A stretch of 64,000 bases of DNA from Lumbricus rubellus. Its lineage: Eukaryota > Annelida > Clitellata > Crassiclitellata > Lumbricidae. This document shows, in pieces, positions 34,701 through 45,700 of the stretch; within the stretch, counting starts at the first letter, position 1, and each line of letters opens with the position of its first letter. The notes under the pieces were generated by a model. That model saw nothing but the letters and a program-made list of their open reading frames with translations, did no database searches and was not told the origin of the DNA. A program made the translations under genes and the position numbers. The DNA lies in NCBI GenBank assembly GCA_945859605.1, contig OX243828.1, positions 21,070,757 through 21,134,756 of the forward strand, given 5' to 3'.

Positions 34701-35194
34701 ATCGATTAAAAGGATTATCGGCAAACTAGAAGTTGGATTATATCGCCCTTTAATTCGATTACTTACTTACTTATCTTGGACGTGGGCAATGAGCCGGTTA
34801 CTTACTTACTCAGCGCTTTGCATGTTGGGATACATGTTGTGATGCCGTCGATGGGTCGTTGCGCTCTAATTTATTGCATTCGTTGGCAGCCATATTGTTT
34901 GGAGTGCGGGCATGCAGTGTGCGTGTTTACCGTAAACCCCTGCATCTGAGAAAAAGCATGTCCATTCAGTCACATGCACTGACATGTGCGCACATGTGCA
35001 AACATACGTACGGATGCTCAAAGGGTAGTGGGTACATACAAGATGGCGGAACTAATAGGATTTACATTAAGTGCATGTACGTGTCGCAAACCGTGTACAT
35101 AAGTACACGACTGTACAGATAAGCTTGAACGCGTAATTTGCTGGAAAGTGTGCAATTTTCAAGTTTGGCCAACCTTAAAATATCCCGCATCCAT
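22572..35194 (-). CDS. SRRM1: Serine/arginine repetitive matrix protein 1 (SRm160), 13 exons
   Basis: Nuclear splicing co-activator that bridges SR proteins and snRNPs and binds nucleic acid through its PWI domain. Thirteen exons join in one phase-consistent frame of 3,270 nt (about 1,089 aa). Order: 35194-35174, 34038-33949, 33150-33028, 31967-31797, 30702-30596, 30077-29925, 28540-28400, 27781-27476, 27025-26998, 26159-25994, 25490-25418, 24913-23221, 22769-22572. The N-terminus MDAGYFK-GTTTDQDNRF matches human MDAGFFR-GTSAEQDNRF. The PWI domain is about residues 26-125, with RPWINQTITDYLG at 49-61 and TGFLGVKNAREF later. Residues ~200-1000 are RS/RD-rich (SRSRSRSP, SPRRRSRSRG, HRSRSPKRSRSPSGPRS). 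The C-terminus is a Lys/His run (KKHKKHKKHK) followed by an acidic tail, as in vertebrate SRRM1. Every intron is GT-AG. It is transcribed divergently from the gene at 36147. Confidence 0.95.
23221..24913 (-). CDS. SRRM1: SRRM1 exon 12, large RS/RD-rich exon
   Basis: 1,693 nt, residues ~460-1024. It starts YSSSVAHRHFAPSSPQQN and is rich in Arg, Ser, Asp, Pro and Gly. It includes HRSRSPKRSRSPSGPRS near 23700 and LSPSSALSPTPPTAKRMK near the end. Disordered, with many RD/RG steps. Confidence 0.92.
25000..25230. repeat. ~48-bp degenerate tandem repeat (SRRM1 intron 11)
   Basis: Four to five degenerate copies of ATAAAACCAATCCAAGTGGC plus a CATGTCT module. Confidence 0.7.
25418..25490 (-). CDS. SRRM1: SRRM1 exon 11
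   Basis: 73 nt, only one of three frames open: GRKMSFSPALARNDFSPQRK then RSPR. Acceptor gtcaacag, donor CCACG|gtaaca. Confidence 0.82.
25604..25910. repeat. ~97-bp tandem repeat, three copies (SRRM1 intron 10)
   Basis: Copies share CATCCAAGGTAGGATTAAAT, TTTCACATGG and TTATTTTTCAACC. Confidence 0.8.
25994..26159 (-). CDS. SRRM1: SRRM1 exon 10
   Basis: 166 nt. Encodes NARDGKTLEKLSVFQHRNYR, then SRRSSPEDAGGGGASPKL. The donor AGGA|gtaagg gives phase 1, the only phase that keeps exon 11 open. An internal GTAAGT at 26075-26070 is a possible alternative donor. Confidence 0.75.
26893..26973. mobile_element. Possible tiny piggyBac-type MITE
   Basis: TTAACCCTTTCC at the left and GGAAAGGGTTAA at the right form a 12-bp inverted repeat that includes TTAA at both edges. 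Size about 80 bp. Similar edges occur near 33283-33361 (TTAACCCTTTACC). Confidence 0.4.
26998..27025 (-). CDS. SRRM1: SRRM1 exon 9, 28-nt microexon
   Basis: Encodes RSQSRSSSAE (first base pairs with exon 8). Acceptor ttttacag, donor GAG|gtaagc. It is required to link the phases of exons 8 and 10. Confidence 0.8.
27476..27781 (-). CDS. SRRM1: SRRM1 exon 8, dense RS domain
   Basis: 306 nt. In the spliced frame it reads EQSPYRKSSPRRRSRSRG, then RRSPSRHRSKASSRSRHRS and RADVRADTTPRKRSQGHS. Other frames of the same DNA are also open, so this frame was fixed by splice phase. The RS/RH codons create many GTGACG/CGTCAC words. Confidence 0.85.
28400..28540 (-). CDS. SRRM1: SRRM1 exon 7
   Basis: 141 nt. 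Encodes RSAEPAEAPSGGAKKPRIDD, then RRRKQSSYGRNRIRSPSPRK. Donor AG|gtaaac. Confidence 0.87.
28700..28909 (-). mobile_element. tRNA-derived SINE, reverse copy (SRRM1 intron 7/8 side)
   Basis: Body CATCGGAGTTTCACGCCGAA and GGACTTGCCCAAGGTCC, head end CACCACTATACAACTGCGCC. It lies between exons 7 and 6. Box B is eroded. Confidence 0.78.
29430..29830. repeat. Inverted array of ~15-bp CGGGATTAA units
   Basis: Left arm (about 29430-29575): ten units in TTAATCCCG-CGACA orientation. Right arm (about 29620-29825): thirteen units in CGGGATTAA-NTGTCG orientation. Unit length is 14-16 bp, and a fixed position (AAGTGTC, AAATGTC, AACTGTC) varies from unit to unit. A ~45-bp AT-rich spacer separates the arms. 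It is in the SRRM1 intron between exons 6 and 7. Not CRISPR: there are no uniform spacers. Confidence 0.85.
29925..30077 (-). CDS. SRRM1: SRRM1 exon 6, first RS block
   Basis: 153 nt. Encodes NFSEHVEKPSGRGRLTMG, then LSRSRSRSPKNAKS. The donor GA|gtgagt leaves two bases. Confidence 0.88.
30596..30702 (-). CDS. SRRM1: SRRM1 exon 5
   Basis: 107 nt, starts EEQGRINETLKTHQSMIQEA and ends with two bases of a codon completed by exon 6. Predicted helix/coiled coil after the PWI domain. Acceptor tgtag|GAG, donor CCG|gttcgt. Confidence 0.85.
30741..31111. mobile_element. hAT-type MITE, 371 bp (SRRM1 intron 4)
   Basis: Ends CAGTGGTTCCCAACC and GGATTGGGAACCGCTG; perfect 8-bp target duplication CATTAGAA (30733-30740 and 31112-31119). 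Confidence 0.88.
31380..31780. repeat. 16-17-bp GGGGCTGGAAGTAAAA minisatellite
   Basis: Tandem GGGGCTGGAAGTAAAA units at about 31492-31590, with looser GGAAGTAGAGAAACTT copies on both sides. It lies next to SRRM1 exon 4; the frame running from exon 4 into it is intronic. Confidence 0.85.
31797..31967 (-). CDS. SRRM1: SRRM1 exon 4, end of PWI domain
   Basis: 171 nt, residues 79-135. LPDARQVQMNVTGFLGVKNA followed by REFVEKLWQLLSSA and GIPEELKEQKKEQIRIKQ; human has QINLTGFLNGKNAREF in the same place. Confidence 0.95.
32035..32244 (-). mobile_element. tRNA-derived SINE, reverse copy
   Basis: Good match to the 16008 copy in reverse, head end CACTACACCACCGCGCCCC; in the SRRM1 intron between exons 4 and 3. 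Confidence 0.85.
32713..32944 (-). mobile_element. tRNA-derived SINE, reverse copy
   Basis: The second SINE in the same intron; CTTGTTATAGCGCCCC tail at low coordinates, GTGGATTCGAACC (box B) at about 32881-32893. Confidence 0.85.
33028..33150 (-). CDS. SRRM1: SRRM1 exon 3, PWI motif
   Basis: 123 nt, residues 38-78. It contains VDMSRVDMEIIRPWINQTIT, with Pro-Trp-Ile at 50-52, then DEDDVLFEFICNQLDEP. Confidence 0.95.
33180..33560. repeat. ~20-40-bp degenerate tandem repeat (SRRM1 intron 2)
   Basis: Repeats of AAGCCAAGGTAATCCATCATT with changes of single words (CACTGTAATCC, CAGTGTAATCC). Confidence 0.8.
33949..34038 (-). CDS. SRRM1: SRRM1 exon 2
   Basis: 90 nt, phase 0 at both ends, residues 8-37: GTTTDQDNRFVDKNKKLMKT then MKFGEGLDKK. 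It is the first part of the PWI region and is near-colinear with human SRRM1. Confidence 0.93.
35174..35194 (-). CDS. SRRM1: SRRM1 exon 1 (start codon)
   Basis: Only seven coding residues, MDAGYFK, then the donor AAG|gttggc. Too short for an ORF search; identified by the conserved N-terminus and matching phase. A short first coding exon is consistent with the family's start. Confidence 0.85.
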
Positions 35195-36146
35195 AATTTC
35201 TCGCGTTCATGTGTCTCTTTAGCCTTTAACTTGATCCCGTGCTTGCAACTTTAGGCGCTGTTGCTCCACCTACCGGTTGATAGATTCATTGATATTTTCT
35301 TCACGAGAGCTGGCTATTATTCTTTCCATTTGTCGAGCAAACTCACTGTTATTGTTTGATCAGATAAAAATTTCATTACAACGATGAGTTTGTATAGTCA
35401 ACGTCACCTCTCGAAAGTTTCTGGTGATTGTAGTCGTAGAATTTCTAAAGCGCCACTCGGTAGCTAAGCTCGGGGCATCGAATTATTCACGAGCGCTGCG
35501 TTGAGTCAAAAGGGTTGTCCATAAGAGTAGTCAATGGTGGTCTGGGTCGAGTTACCGTAGGATCGTAGGGGTAGAACAGCTAGGCTACTAAGGTGAGTGT
35601 CGTCTGAGCCGGGGGTTGAAGGGTGGAGGATCAGATGAGACGGTAAGAGTTCTTGAAAAGTAGCTGTATATCGACTACTAAAGATCTTAAACAAGTTCTT
35701 TTATCACATAATTATACTCTGCTCGCTCTATCGATGATCTGTCGTATGGTCGTGTTATATTTATATTTTTTGCTCTGTTGATTGTTGAAGATTCGAGGTA
35801 TTATAAATTTTTCTTAGCTTCGTGATGTAAAACGAATTATTAAAATTTAAAGTGTTTTTACTTAAAGAAATTAATTACACTTTTACGCCTTCACGAATGA
35901 AATACTCAACTTTTGTCGTATTTTGTCTATTCAGTTATGAAGCGGTTTATTAAATCATGGCGCCAAAGAAAGTTCAGTCATTTTTGCATCGCGGTCATGG
36001 AATTAAGTAATTTTTCCATAATGGCGGTAACCGTGTAGAGTCATCTTTACAGTAGTTTCTGTTCTGTCGTCTAGAGTTTGATTTTAAGAGTTAAATTCGA
36101 AAGCGTTGTTAAATAATTTGTTCGAAAAAGGTGACGAGGAAATGAA
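35195..36146. promoter_or_regulatory. Putative bidirectional promoter, SRRM1 / 36147 gene
   Basis: 952 bp between two divergent start codons. It includes ATAATGGCGG at 36019-36028 (YY1-like) and a short upstream frame at 35957-36010 (MAPKKVQSFLHRGHGIK) on the + side. No TATA box was evident. Transcription starts cannot be placed from sequence alone. Confidence 0.5.
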
Positions 36147-36791
36147 ATGAATCGTCCGAATGCGTTGCGTTTTGATGGCAGTGATCAGGCTGTTTCAACT
36201 AGGCCACTTGCTGTCGCTGACAAGCCTGTATTGACGGCAGCCCACCTTTCGGCTGTTGACCCTGCCTTGCTGGAAAGAGTTAAGGACATTTTTAGCGATA
36301 TCCGTACATTTTCCAGCCATAGACAAGTCTGCGAGTCTTCGTTTACATCTAGCTTGACATACAGCTCGCGTCATGATCGTCTCCTAGATCCTGCAAGCTT
36401 TCGTGAAAAGCTTTCCAATTTACCCAAACATGCCACTTATAATACTGGGCCTGGTGGGCAATCACCTGCGGTTGACCCTGTTAAACCTGACAAAAAATTA
36501 GATGGTTGGTTGCCAGCCCCTTCTGGCCTAAGGAGGAAGGGAGTTGCAGAAAGGGTTACTGGCCACAATTTACCTCAATCCTTAAACGAGTATGCAGTTA
36601 AGTCTGCTAGTGAAGACTTCCGATCGAAAAACTTGTATCAAGCAGGAAGTGATGTCAAGGGGAGAGAAAGCGGGTGGGATCCGAGGGTGCAGGGTTATTC
36701 TGCCGCAGATAAACCGCCATGGTCGATGCCATATCCAGTAAATGATTCACAGGGACGTTGGTCGGACGCTCAGCGACTGATACGTCAAAAT
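36147..36791 (+). CDS. Unknown RS/RGG protein, exon 1
   Basis: 645 nt, residues 1-215, starting MNRPNALRFDGSDQAV and ending DAQRLIRQN before AAT|gtaagt. The frame stays open past the donor to 36968, but that part is intronic. An out-of-frame ATG AAA TGA (36142-36150) overlaps the start. Confidence 0.82.
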
Positions 36792-39700
36792 GTAAGTTTC
36801 CCTTTTTTTATTTTTCGTCTTCAGACTACACTATTGAAAATGACGGTTTGCACCGTTACATTTTCTCAGTCTGAAAATTTATTTCCACTATCGTTATCTC
36901 GTCTGCGATTGAAAACCTTTTTTTCTCGCGGTCCTGTGTTGATTGGTCTGGATGAAGGTGCTACATAAATGGCCTGGATTGTTTGTAAAATAAAGATCCA
37001 GTTGGACGACTCCGCCAATTTTTTTATTTCTTTAAAATGCTTGTTTATGCGAATAGCTTTCTATTTAGTAAATGATTTGCAACTTACCTCAGATGAACTA
37101 GATTGAATTAATTATTAATCAGAACTGTATCCTCTGAACGCTTGTCAGTGGGTTGAGTTCCTACGTTTCCCACCCCGTCTGACACAGAACAAGTCATCAT
37201 ATTGGAGCCTTTCTCCTTTCCACAACCATGACGACCTCCACGTTCCAAAAGGTGGTACAGGACAATGGCGCCACGAGCGGACAAACCACGCAACAGTCAG
37301 TTGAAATTTGGGTGTTGCGAACAGCAGTGATGCAAAAGCGAACAGTCCAAGTTGCAGGACTGGAGAGTGGAGGGAGGCTCAGTTGAAAAACTGGACTTGA
37401 AGTCATCCTCACGACCGATAATCGACCGCGACTGTAAAGTCTGGATCCTCTGACGACCAGACCGATGCGATGGAATTGTGATGAGGGTGATTCCGTGTCA
37501 ATTCAACCAAATTTGCAACCAAAATTGACATGACCAACTCAGATTTACTTGAAATTTGGCACACGTGTTGGGCTATGTGAGACATGTAAAAACCTGCAAA
37601 GAAATTTTTTTGGGTCAACTACTTCCCGAGATACGGGTCGACAAACTTTGACCCAAACCGGTCGACCACGTTCCTTTGGACGTCTGTATCTCAGCATGTA
37701 TAAGAGCTAGAAAGGTGTTCTTGGTGTCATTATTTAGCTCTTTTGTTGAACTATTTGAGTAGATTTTTTATGACTGTTTAAAATTGTAAGATAGTGGCCA
37801 TATTTGACAATTTAGCACTTTGACCTTGACCTTGACCCTTTCGCCCTTTTTGTAAAATCTGAAAAAAATCCCACTTATTGGGTGAAGGGACTCAAACATC
37901 CTCCGAAAAAATCAGAAAGGGATCTCTAATGGTTCTCTCGCTATAATTATTTTGTCTGTAATTCTGTGCAAATTTCAATGTCCAGTCGTCTGACATTGGA
38001 ATCGCCCATAATGTTGAACTCGAATTTTGAGTGGAATTATAGATAAAATAATTATAGCAAGAGAACCATTAGAGATCCCTTTCTGATTTTTTCCGAGGAT
38101 GTTCGAGTCCCTTCACCCAATAAGTGGGATTTTTTTCAGATTTTACAAAAAGGGCGAAAGGGTCAAGGTCAAGGTCAAAGTGCTAAGTTGTCAAATATGG
38201 TCACTATCTTACAATTTTAAACAGTCATAAAAAAACTACTCAAATAGCTCAACAAAAGAGCTAAATAATGACACCAAGAACACCTTTCTAGCTCTTATAC
38301 ATGCTGAGATACAGACGTCCAAAGGAACGTGGTCGACCGGTTTGGGTCAAAGTTTGTCGACCCGTATCTCGGGAAGTAGTTGACCCAAAAAAATTTCTTT
38401 GCAGGTTTTTACATGTCTCACATAGCCCAACAAGTGTGCCAAATTTCAAGTAAATCTGAGTCGGTCATGTCAATCATGTTGGTTGATTTGACATGGAATC
38501 ACCCATGAGAGACGCTCTGGATCGGTGCTGAGGAAGAATTCCACTTTTTCGTGCGCTTCCAGTATTCCGTTTTGCTGAAGATCATTCTTTGTCTTCGCCG
38601 CCTCTCACCTTTCTCGTCGTACCAGTCCGTCTCGTCGCCTCAGTAGCGCACTACTCCGCCGACGCCTCCGTGGTCCGCGTGTTATCACTGCGTTTACATA
38701 CTAGTTTGTTTAGGTCTTGTTTTTGATGTTTTATGTGAATTCTATAGTGTGATACTTGCTCACCAGAGTGCTGTTTGGCAGCTGGTCACATTAAAGAATA
38801 TACTTACTTACTTACTTGGTTTATTAATTAATTAGGCAATTAATTGCTGTTAGGTTCTTTAATGTATCGAGTGGATAAGCGTCTGTTTATGTAGTCGTTC
38901 ATTCATAATGTTCTTGTAAGGTGTATAATTTCCTTCTGCGCCTGTTAATTGCAAATAGAAGGGGCGTACTTAAAGATCAGATCTAACACCCTTCTTGAAT
39001 GAGTTAAAATGATGGAGCGCTCATTTCGACTCCAGTTTGACATCATCAGTTTCGAATTTCAGACTTTGTGAACAGTTGCTGTGACAGGTATAATATGAAG
39101 TTAGTGGCATGTTTGTTTTTCAAGCGCGGGCTGCATACTGGTTAGTCTAAATTAATGAATTTCGTTTGGCTTCGCATTTTGGAATTGGAAATGAAGTTAG
39201 TCTTTGCAATAAATTTTTGCAGAATATGTATTTATCAAGTTTCTTGTCTTTGGTAGTCGGCATACTCTGATAAAATTTAAAAAAATAACGATTTAATTAA
39301 GACATATTGATACAATCTAACTAATATTATCTACAGATAAAAGACGTCGAAGTGTTGTACTTTATGCTAGCCTGACATACAGCAATAGGTGTGAATTTAT
39401 GTATGTATGAGCATTTGTTATAGCGCCTTCAAGAAATAATGCTACTCAGAGGCGCTACCGACTACAGCGCGGACACTGAATCGAAGTGTTACGTCAAAGG
39501 GTCTCTATGCGGCGATGAGGTGGATTCGAACCTGGAACTATCCGACTCCAAGTCTCCAAGGCACTGAACGTACCATTACACCACTGCATCCCACAAGTGA
39601 AGTGTTAGTGATTTCATTTTCTTAGCATCAGCATTTGATGACGATGTACAGCATTAGCCAGTCCTCTTCCTTGCCCTCTGATATTCCCACTGACAGTCTA

Positions 39701-42700
39701 CGTTCATTATGGCCAAGTTGGCTAATGTGCAGATGAACCTGAAATCTCAAATCAGATTTATGGCTTGGATTTGAACCCCAACCTCTCAGTTGGTTATCCA
39801 GTGTACTAACCACTGGAATATAGAGCACCTTGGAAATAAAATATATGGACAACAGAGTCTTCGTAATCATGGACACCACGTTAATTTTTGCAGGAGGGGG
39901 CAAACTACTGACTATGGTTTAATTTTTTAGATGGAAAATGCAAAGCAGATTATAGTTTAAAAAAAACACGAGTATGTTTTCACAGTTTTCTAAATGTAAA
40001 TTTCTCAGTTTTACTTTGTGTATCGTTAGTAACAGCGCTTTTGTGCGAGAAATTAACATATTTGTTAAAAACTAAAATGTAGTAGTTAAAAAATAGGAAA
40101 ATCAAATTTCCAGGGTGAGCAAGTGCCCCATCTTGCCCCTAGGTGCAGGCGCCCATGTTCGTAATCCCAAAATTTCTTTCCCACTGACAAAAGCTAAGTT
40201 GGGAGACCAGCCTATTCGGATGTGTGAATTTAATTGGGGTGGACGGGTCAAGATCCAAAAAGTAACAGCCATATGGATGTACAGGTTCTGCAACCACAGA
40301 TGCCGTTGCAAAATTTTTTCAAAAAACATGTAAAATGTATTAATATTTTTCATGCATTTGCTGAGTGACGCTCTGCAATTTATTACCATGCGTCAGTTAA
40401 TGGCACTGAGCATTTGCGACTTAAGTACTTGCTCAAGGTCCCACCCCACACACAGTGTCAGAATTGTGGAAAAATAACTGGGGGGGTGGACCATTATCCA
40501 CTTGGAATCGGGGTGTGAAAAACAGACATTAACATGGGGCTCTAAGAAAGACTCGGGGGGGGGGGGGGGGTGGAAACCCCCGACAATTCTCACCCTGCCT
40601 ACACAGCAGCAATCTCCAGTGAGGTTCAGACCACCCGACCACCCCCGTACTCTCTGCATTGCGAGACAAATGCTCCAATCAATCAAACCATCGTATCTAA
40701 AATTTGAACGATGTTTGTATATTCTGGTCGTCTGTTTCAGGCTGAAGCAACGAGCACGTCAAATGAAATGCGTGCTTTGCCACCAGCGGTAAATCGTTTG
40801 GCAAGTTCGTCGGCGACTAAACCACCCGGTCACTATTCACAAGTTGCCGACGAGGGTGGGAAAGCTTCTGTTAGCGTAAGGGAACAGCAGCATGTCGAAG
40901 TTTCTCTACCAGGAAGTGATAAACATGCGTTGAACACCATGTATGGTGTAGAAACGCTTGCGTGGAGACCAGTAGCTGGTGTTTCAAGAGCCGTTTCGCA
41001 AGGTGAAAGGCGCGTGGATACCAGTGCAGCAGCGAAGTGGCCGTTTCAAGTTGGTGACAGCGCGTCCCGTTTGGACTCGGACATCATTGTCACTCGGAAA
41101 ATGTTTAACGACTACCAGAGAATCGAGTTCCAGTCGTTTGGCAAGACTTTGATGGTTTTGAAGACAGCATCGGAAGACGTGGGTGCTCCTCCTTCCAGCC
41201 GTGATTCTGCGAAGCCGAAAGATGATCGTCGACGACACGGAGAAGAGAGCTTCAGAAGCGTGTCGCATGATGATAGACATCGCTCGGAAATGTCCGCTTC
41301 CCAGCTGAGCAACCGGGATAGCGCTCCTCGCGTTGGAGACGTTCAGTTCTCCTCCCATCGAGCAGATCCGGCTCGCAAGGGTGATCCTGCTGAGGGCCGT
41401 GAAAGGTCAAGAGTTGAATTCGGAGAGGAAATGGTACGACGGGGTCGGACGGACATGCGGGAAACGGAGGATAGCGAAAGGACGTCAGGAAGCCAGTCCA
41501 CCTTGCCGGTGGTCTACAAGGACTACCATCACCGATCGTCGAAGCAGGAACACTCGGGTGCGAACCGGAAGTCGTCTGCAGAACGCGACCTCCTTTCCGG
41601 AAGAGCACAGGCGGCTGAAAAGAGCGGCAGAAAGTCAGAAGACCGTTCGAGGTTGAAAAAATCTGCGACCGATGATTTTCTGAGGACTAAGTTTCTTCTC
41701 GAAATCGAACGACGGGAGAAGGAACTCCGGCGCATTGCGGGCACTTCCGGTTCTCACGGTATCACGGCGATGCTCCCACATGCTGGAACGAGCCATTTTG
41801 AAGACGATCGTGAGAAATATTCGAAGAAACAAGAACTAAAGGGTGATTCGCTTCGAATGGTCGAGCCAAAGGCTGCGGAAAAGCGGTGTGATTCAGACAG
41901 GACCAGTAGTCACACCGTGAAACCAATATCGGCCGGCGTTTCCTCCTCTCGCTCGTCGCTAGAGTATCTTTCTCGTCGGGACGAAGTTAATGCAGACGCT
42001 CGTTGGGACCGAAGTAGGAGATCGGACGATGTCAGTAGCACGGCGTTCGATGACTTCAGACGCCCTCTGCCTCCTACAAAGACTGACTATCGTATACCCG
42101 AACTTTCAGTCGGCGATAAACTGCGTAACTTTTCGTTGGAAAATTCTGCCGATGTAAAGAAGCAGCATTCCGAGAGTCAGTCGTACAGCAGGAATAGCGA
42201 TGAATCTGCCGTGCGTTCGAGTCGCTCTTCAACTTATAATGCATCAGATGGAATTCGAAGTTCGGCTTCCGACCGGGCCAAAACCAACCCGGAAGGGGAG
42301 GTCAGTGGCGGCTTCCAGCGCGAAGAACGAGTTGCATACTGGGAAAATCTGAAAGCGCAGCTTGAAAACGAGTATTCGGAAAATCAATCTCTAAAACAAC
42401 AACTGGAAAGCGAGTATTCAAAGAAAAAATCACCCGTTGAATCGCAACGTCGAAGTTCAGACGGCAAAACTGATCCACAATCTAGGAATACTCCTAAGGT
42501 TAAGGAAGCAGGAACAACTCCAAAAGATGAAAAGTCAGACCAGTATGGTAGGTTTCATGTCAAAATGGAGCTTTCTCCCAAGAAGGAGTATAAACAGGAA
42601 CAGAGCAAGGTTCACACCAAAATGGAGCGTACGCCTAAAAAGGAGTATGCCGAAGAGAAAGGTGCGGTTCATGTCAAAACGGAACATACAGAAGAACGGT

Positions 42701-45700
42701 CTTTCAGTCAAAGCAAAGAAACCAAAAAGAACTCGGCAGAAATTAAAAATCGGCTACCAGCAACGACAAAACAAAGTGTGCGACCTATACGTACGTGGAA
42801 CAGTATTCAAAAAGTCACTAACCAAGGCAAGACAGAAAAACAGACTACGCGTACCGATCAAGCCTATTCATTGAACAGCAGCCAAAAAGTTGGTGATCAA
42901 GGCAAGGTGGAAAGACCAGCTACGCGTACCGATCAAGTCCATTCCTTGAACAGCAGTCAGAAAGTCACTAACAAAGACAAAACAGACAAAAATGCAGCAT
43001 CTAAACAAAAGATGGCTTCTCGCCGTCCAAACGAAGCAGCCGGTAAGGCCGATCCCGAACAGGTACACAAGGTTCTTCCTCCAAAAACGGAAGAAAAACA
43101 CACTGCAGACGAGAAACAAGACCCCAAGAAGACGAAAACGGTAAACAAGAATGTGACCAAAAAACCCAGCCAGCAACCAATCACCGAATCCAAAATAAAC
43201 GCAAGCAACTTTCCGCGTCGCTCAACAGCAGCAGATCAGGACGATATCGTGCCAAAGCCAGATCGTAAATCCGACGATTTAAGAAACCTGCTGAACGCTA
43301 AGCCGGGCAACATGAACTGGCGTAAGCGAGAGATCGTCAAGCGTCAGAAAGACGATACGTCCGTTATTCTCATCGGTGATCCGATCAGCGACGACGAGAA
43401 CGAACTTGTCATCGAAGTGCCAGAAGTGCGACACAGCACACAAGCAGACGACGCCATTGTGTCTGTTGAATCGCTCGGCGGACAAACCCGGGAAATCCCG
43501 GACGACGAGCGCAGAAGTGCTCGCAAGTGGCGAGCGGCGGACGACGAATTCGAGTCCGAGTTACCAAGGAAACGATTCAAGTTTAACCAGAGTTCACATC
43601 AGCGTTCCGTGCGCGGCGGTGGTGGTGGGTTCGGGCGGAGAGGCAGAGGAAGGGGAAGAAGGGCGTTTGATTTCAACCAACGTTGCGTTATTGATCGCCG
43701 ATCAACTACACAGATTCGCTTCGAAGGGGAGGACCTATCAGTTGACATTGACGACTATCGCCATGGAGACGATAATGGTGACGCAGACCTTGACAACCGT
43801 CGCCAGGGACGTCGCGAACGATACGACGAGGAAGGATATTTCGATTCGGACGACAGAAATCGGGTTTCAAACGCCAGAAAGAAGCGCTACGAGGGAAGTA
43901 GATCGAGAGATCGGAGTTATACCAGGGAACAATACGAAGAAATCGTTGATATTCACCGTGAAGATGACGAAGATCTGTTCCGATGTGATGCAGACGATCG
44001 TCTTTCGAAATACGAAGATGGCGCGAAGATATATCGCCGAGGAGACTACGACGGACGTCGCTCGGGGAGTTACTCGCGGGAGGAGCGAGCGTCGATACGC
44101 GACGAGGAGGAGCGCTTTCCGAAGAGCAGAGAAAGTTATGAGGAGGCCAACGAGGATGCACGTCAACGCGACAACGAAGACTACGACGGTCGTTTCTCGA
44201 ATAACGTCGGCGCTCGGAAGCATTTCCGTCAAAGGAGCAGCGCTCGCTATTCCAACGACGATACGGACGAGCGATATCGTGACGACAGAAGCGCTCGCTA
44301 TTCGAGCGACGAAGGAAACGAGCAGTTACGTACTCGCCGTTATAGAACCGAGCAAGACGAGCAGTTTCGCGGGGAAAACGATACCGAGGATGTCGGGGAG
44401 GAATACCAAGGACCATATACCGACCGGCCTGCGAGATACAAGAGAAAACCGAGCAGGGGACGTTCATTTAAGAGTCCGATCGCTCGTACGATCACATTCG
44501 ATAGGCTGAAAGGACCGAGGTCTTTCCTGAAGGATTTGGAATTGAAATGTGCCGACGATGATTACGCAGAAGAAGAGGAAGAGGGTCCCTGTGACATCGA
44601 AGTCACCATCGAAGGTGATTTCTACGACGACGGTGACGACTACGCTAGGGACGGAGCCGATGCAGTCTACGAAGATGTTGAAGGAATGGTTAGAGATATC
44701 CGATTCGATGACGCTCGCGGTGATCGAGCGGATGAATTTGATTACGGAGGTCATCACGACGACGACGACGAGGAAGGCGTCCCTCCTCTTTTGCCAGACC
44801 TACCGTCGTTGCGCATCGCCTCGACCAGGTTTGGAGGTCCTTCAAGAGGTGGTAGCAGTTTTCGAACCAGGTAGGAGATATATTTAAACTTGACGGGCGA
44901 TTGTTTTATCCGTCGGTCCGCTTGCTTCCGGTGTCGTACGTCGACCGCGTTGTAGGGACACGCCGCGGGATGGAGAGAGAAAAATAATCTCTTACCCTGC
45001 ACAGTTTCGTTACTCTGCTGGGCTTTTTTTAACGTGCAGTTGTACACAAAATGTGCAGTTCTAAATGGATTTGTGCAGTTGTAGAAGCACTTCTGTACAG
45101 TTGAAGCCAGTAAAATTGGTCATTGTCCTTCGATTGGAAGTAATTTACCATGGAAGATGGGAAGGAAAAGAAGGGGTTGTGCAGTTTTAAAAATTCCTTA
45201 AAAACAGCCCTGTCACTCTGTACAGTTTATGGTAGTGTGCTGATTTGGGTGAAAAAGCCGTTTTGTTTATTGTCACTGACGGTAATTTTTCTGCTTGCTG
45301 TGTTGGACACGACCGTTGAGTGTGTTGTGTTTGCGGGCACTTCTGCAGACGTCTCAAACTCTCAATTCCGTAAAATAGTTGTAGCAGTGGCGTAGCTAGC
45401 CTTTCATGGGCCCGTGTGCAGAGGTTCCGCATGGGCCCCTCTTTGGCCTTGTAAGGCATGTACATCTTTGCGTTCTTGCAATCAAGATCACCAAAACTAA
45501 TCAAAGGCATGTTTTGATATTATACCTAACACATGCAATGCAACTCACTCACAGAATTGACATAAATGCTGCATTAATGAGACAGATAAATTGATGTGTT
45601 ATAACTGCCAAGGGCGGATACAGAAACTTTGGATGGGGGGGGGGCAAAACTTCTTGGCCTTGGGTCTGGACAAAAAATCCGCATCCGCCAAAAACGTTGA

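Noticed and set aside
36792..36968. Extension of the first exon of the unknown gene to a stop at 36968
   Set aside because: A consensus donor (AAT|gtaagt) precedes it, the added residues lose the protein's composition, and the spliced frame joins cleanly to 40741.
43376..44509. 377-aa + frame and 253-aa - frame at 43706-44467
   Set aside because: Both are shadows of the biased codons of the 4.1-kb exon; the exon's own frame has matching splice phases on both sides.
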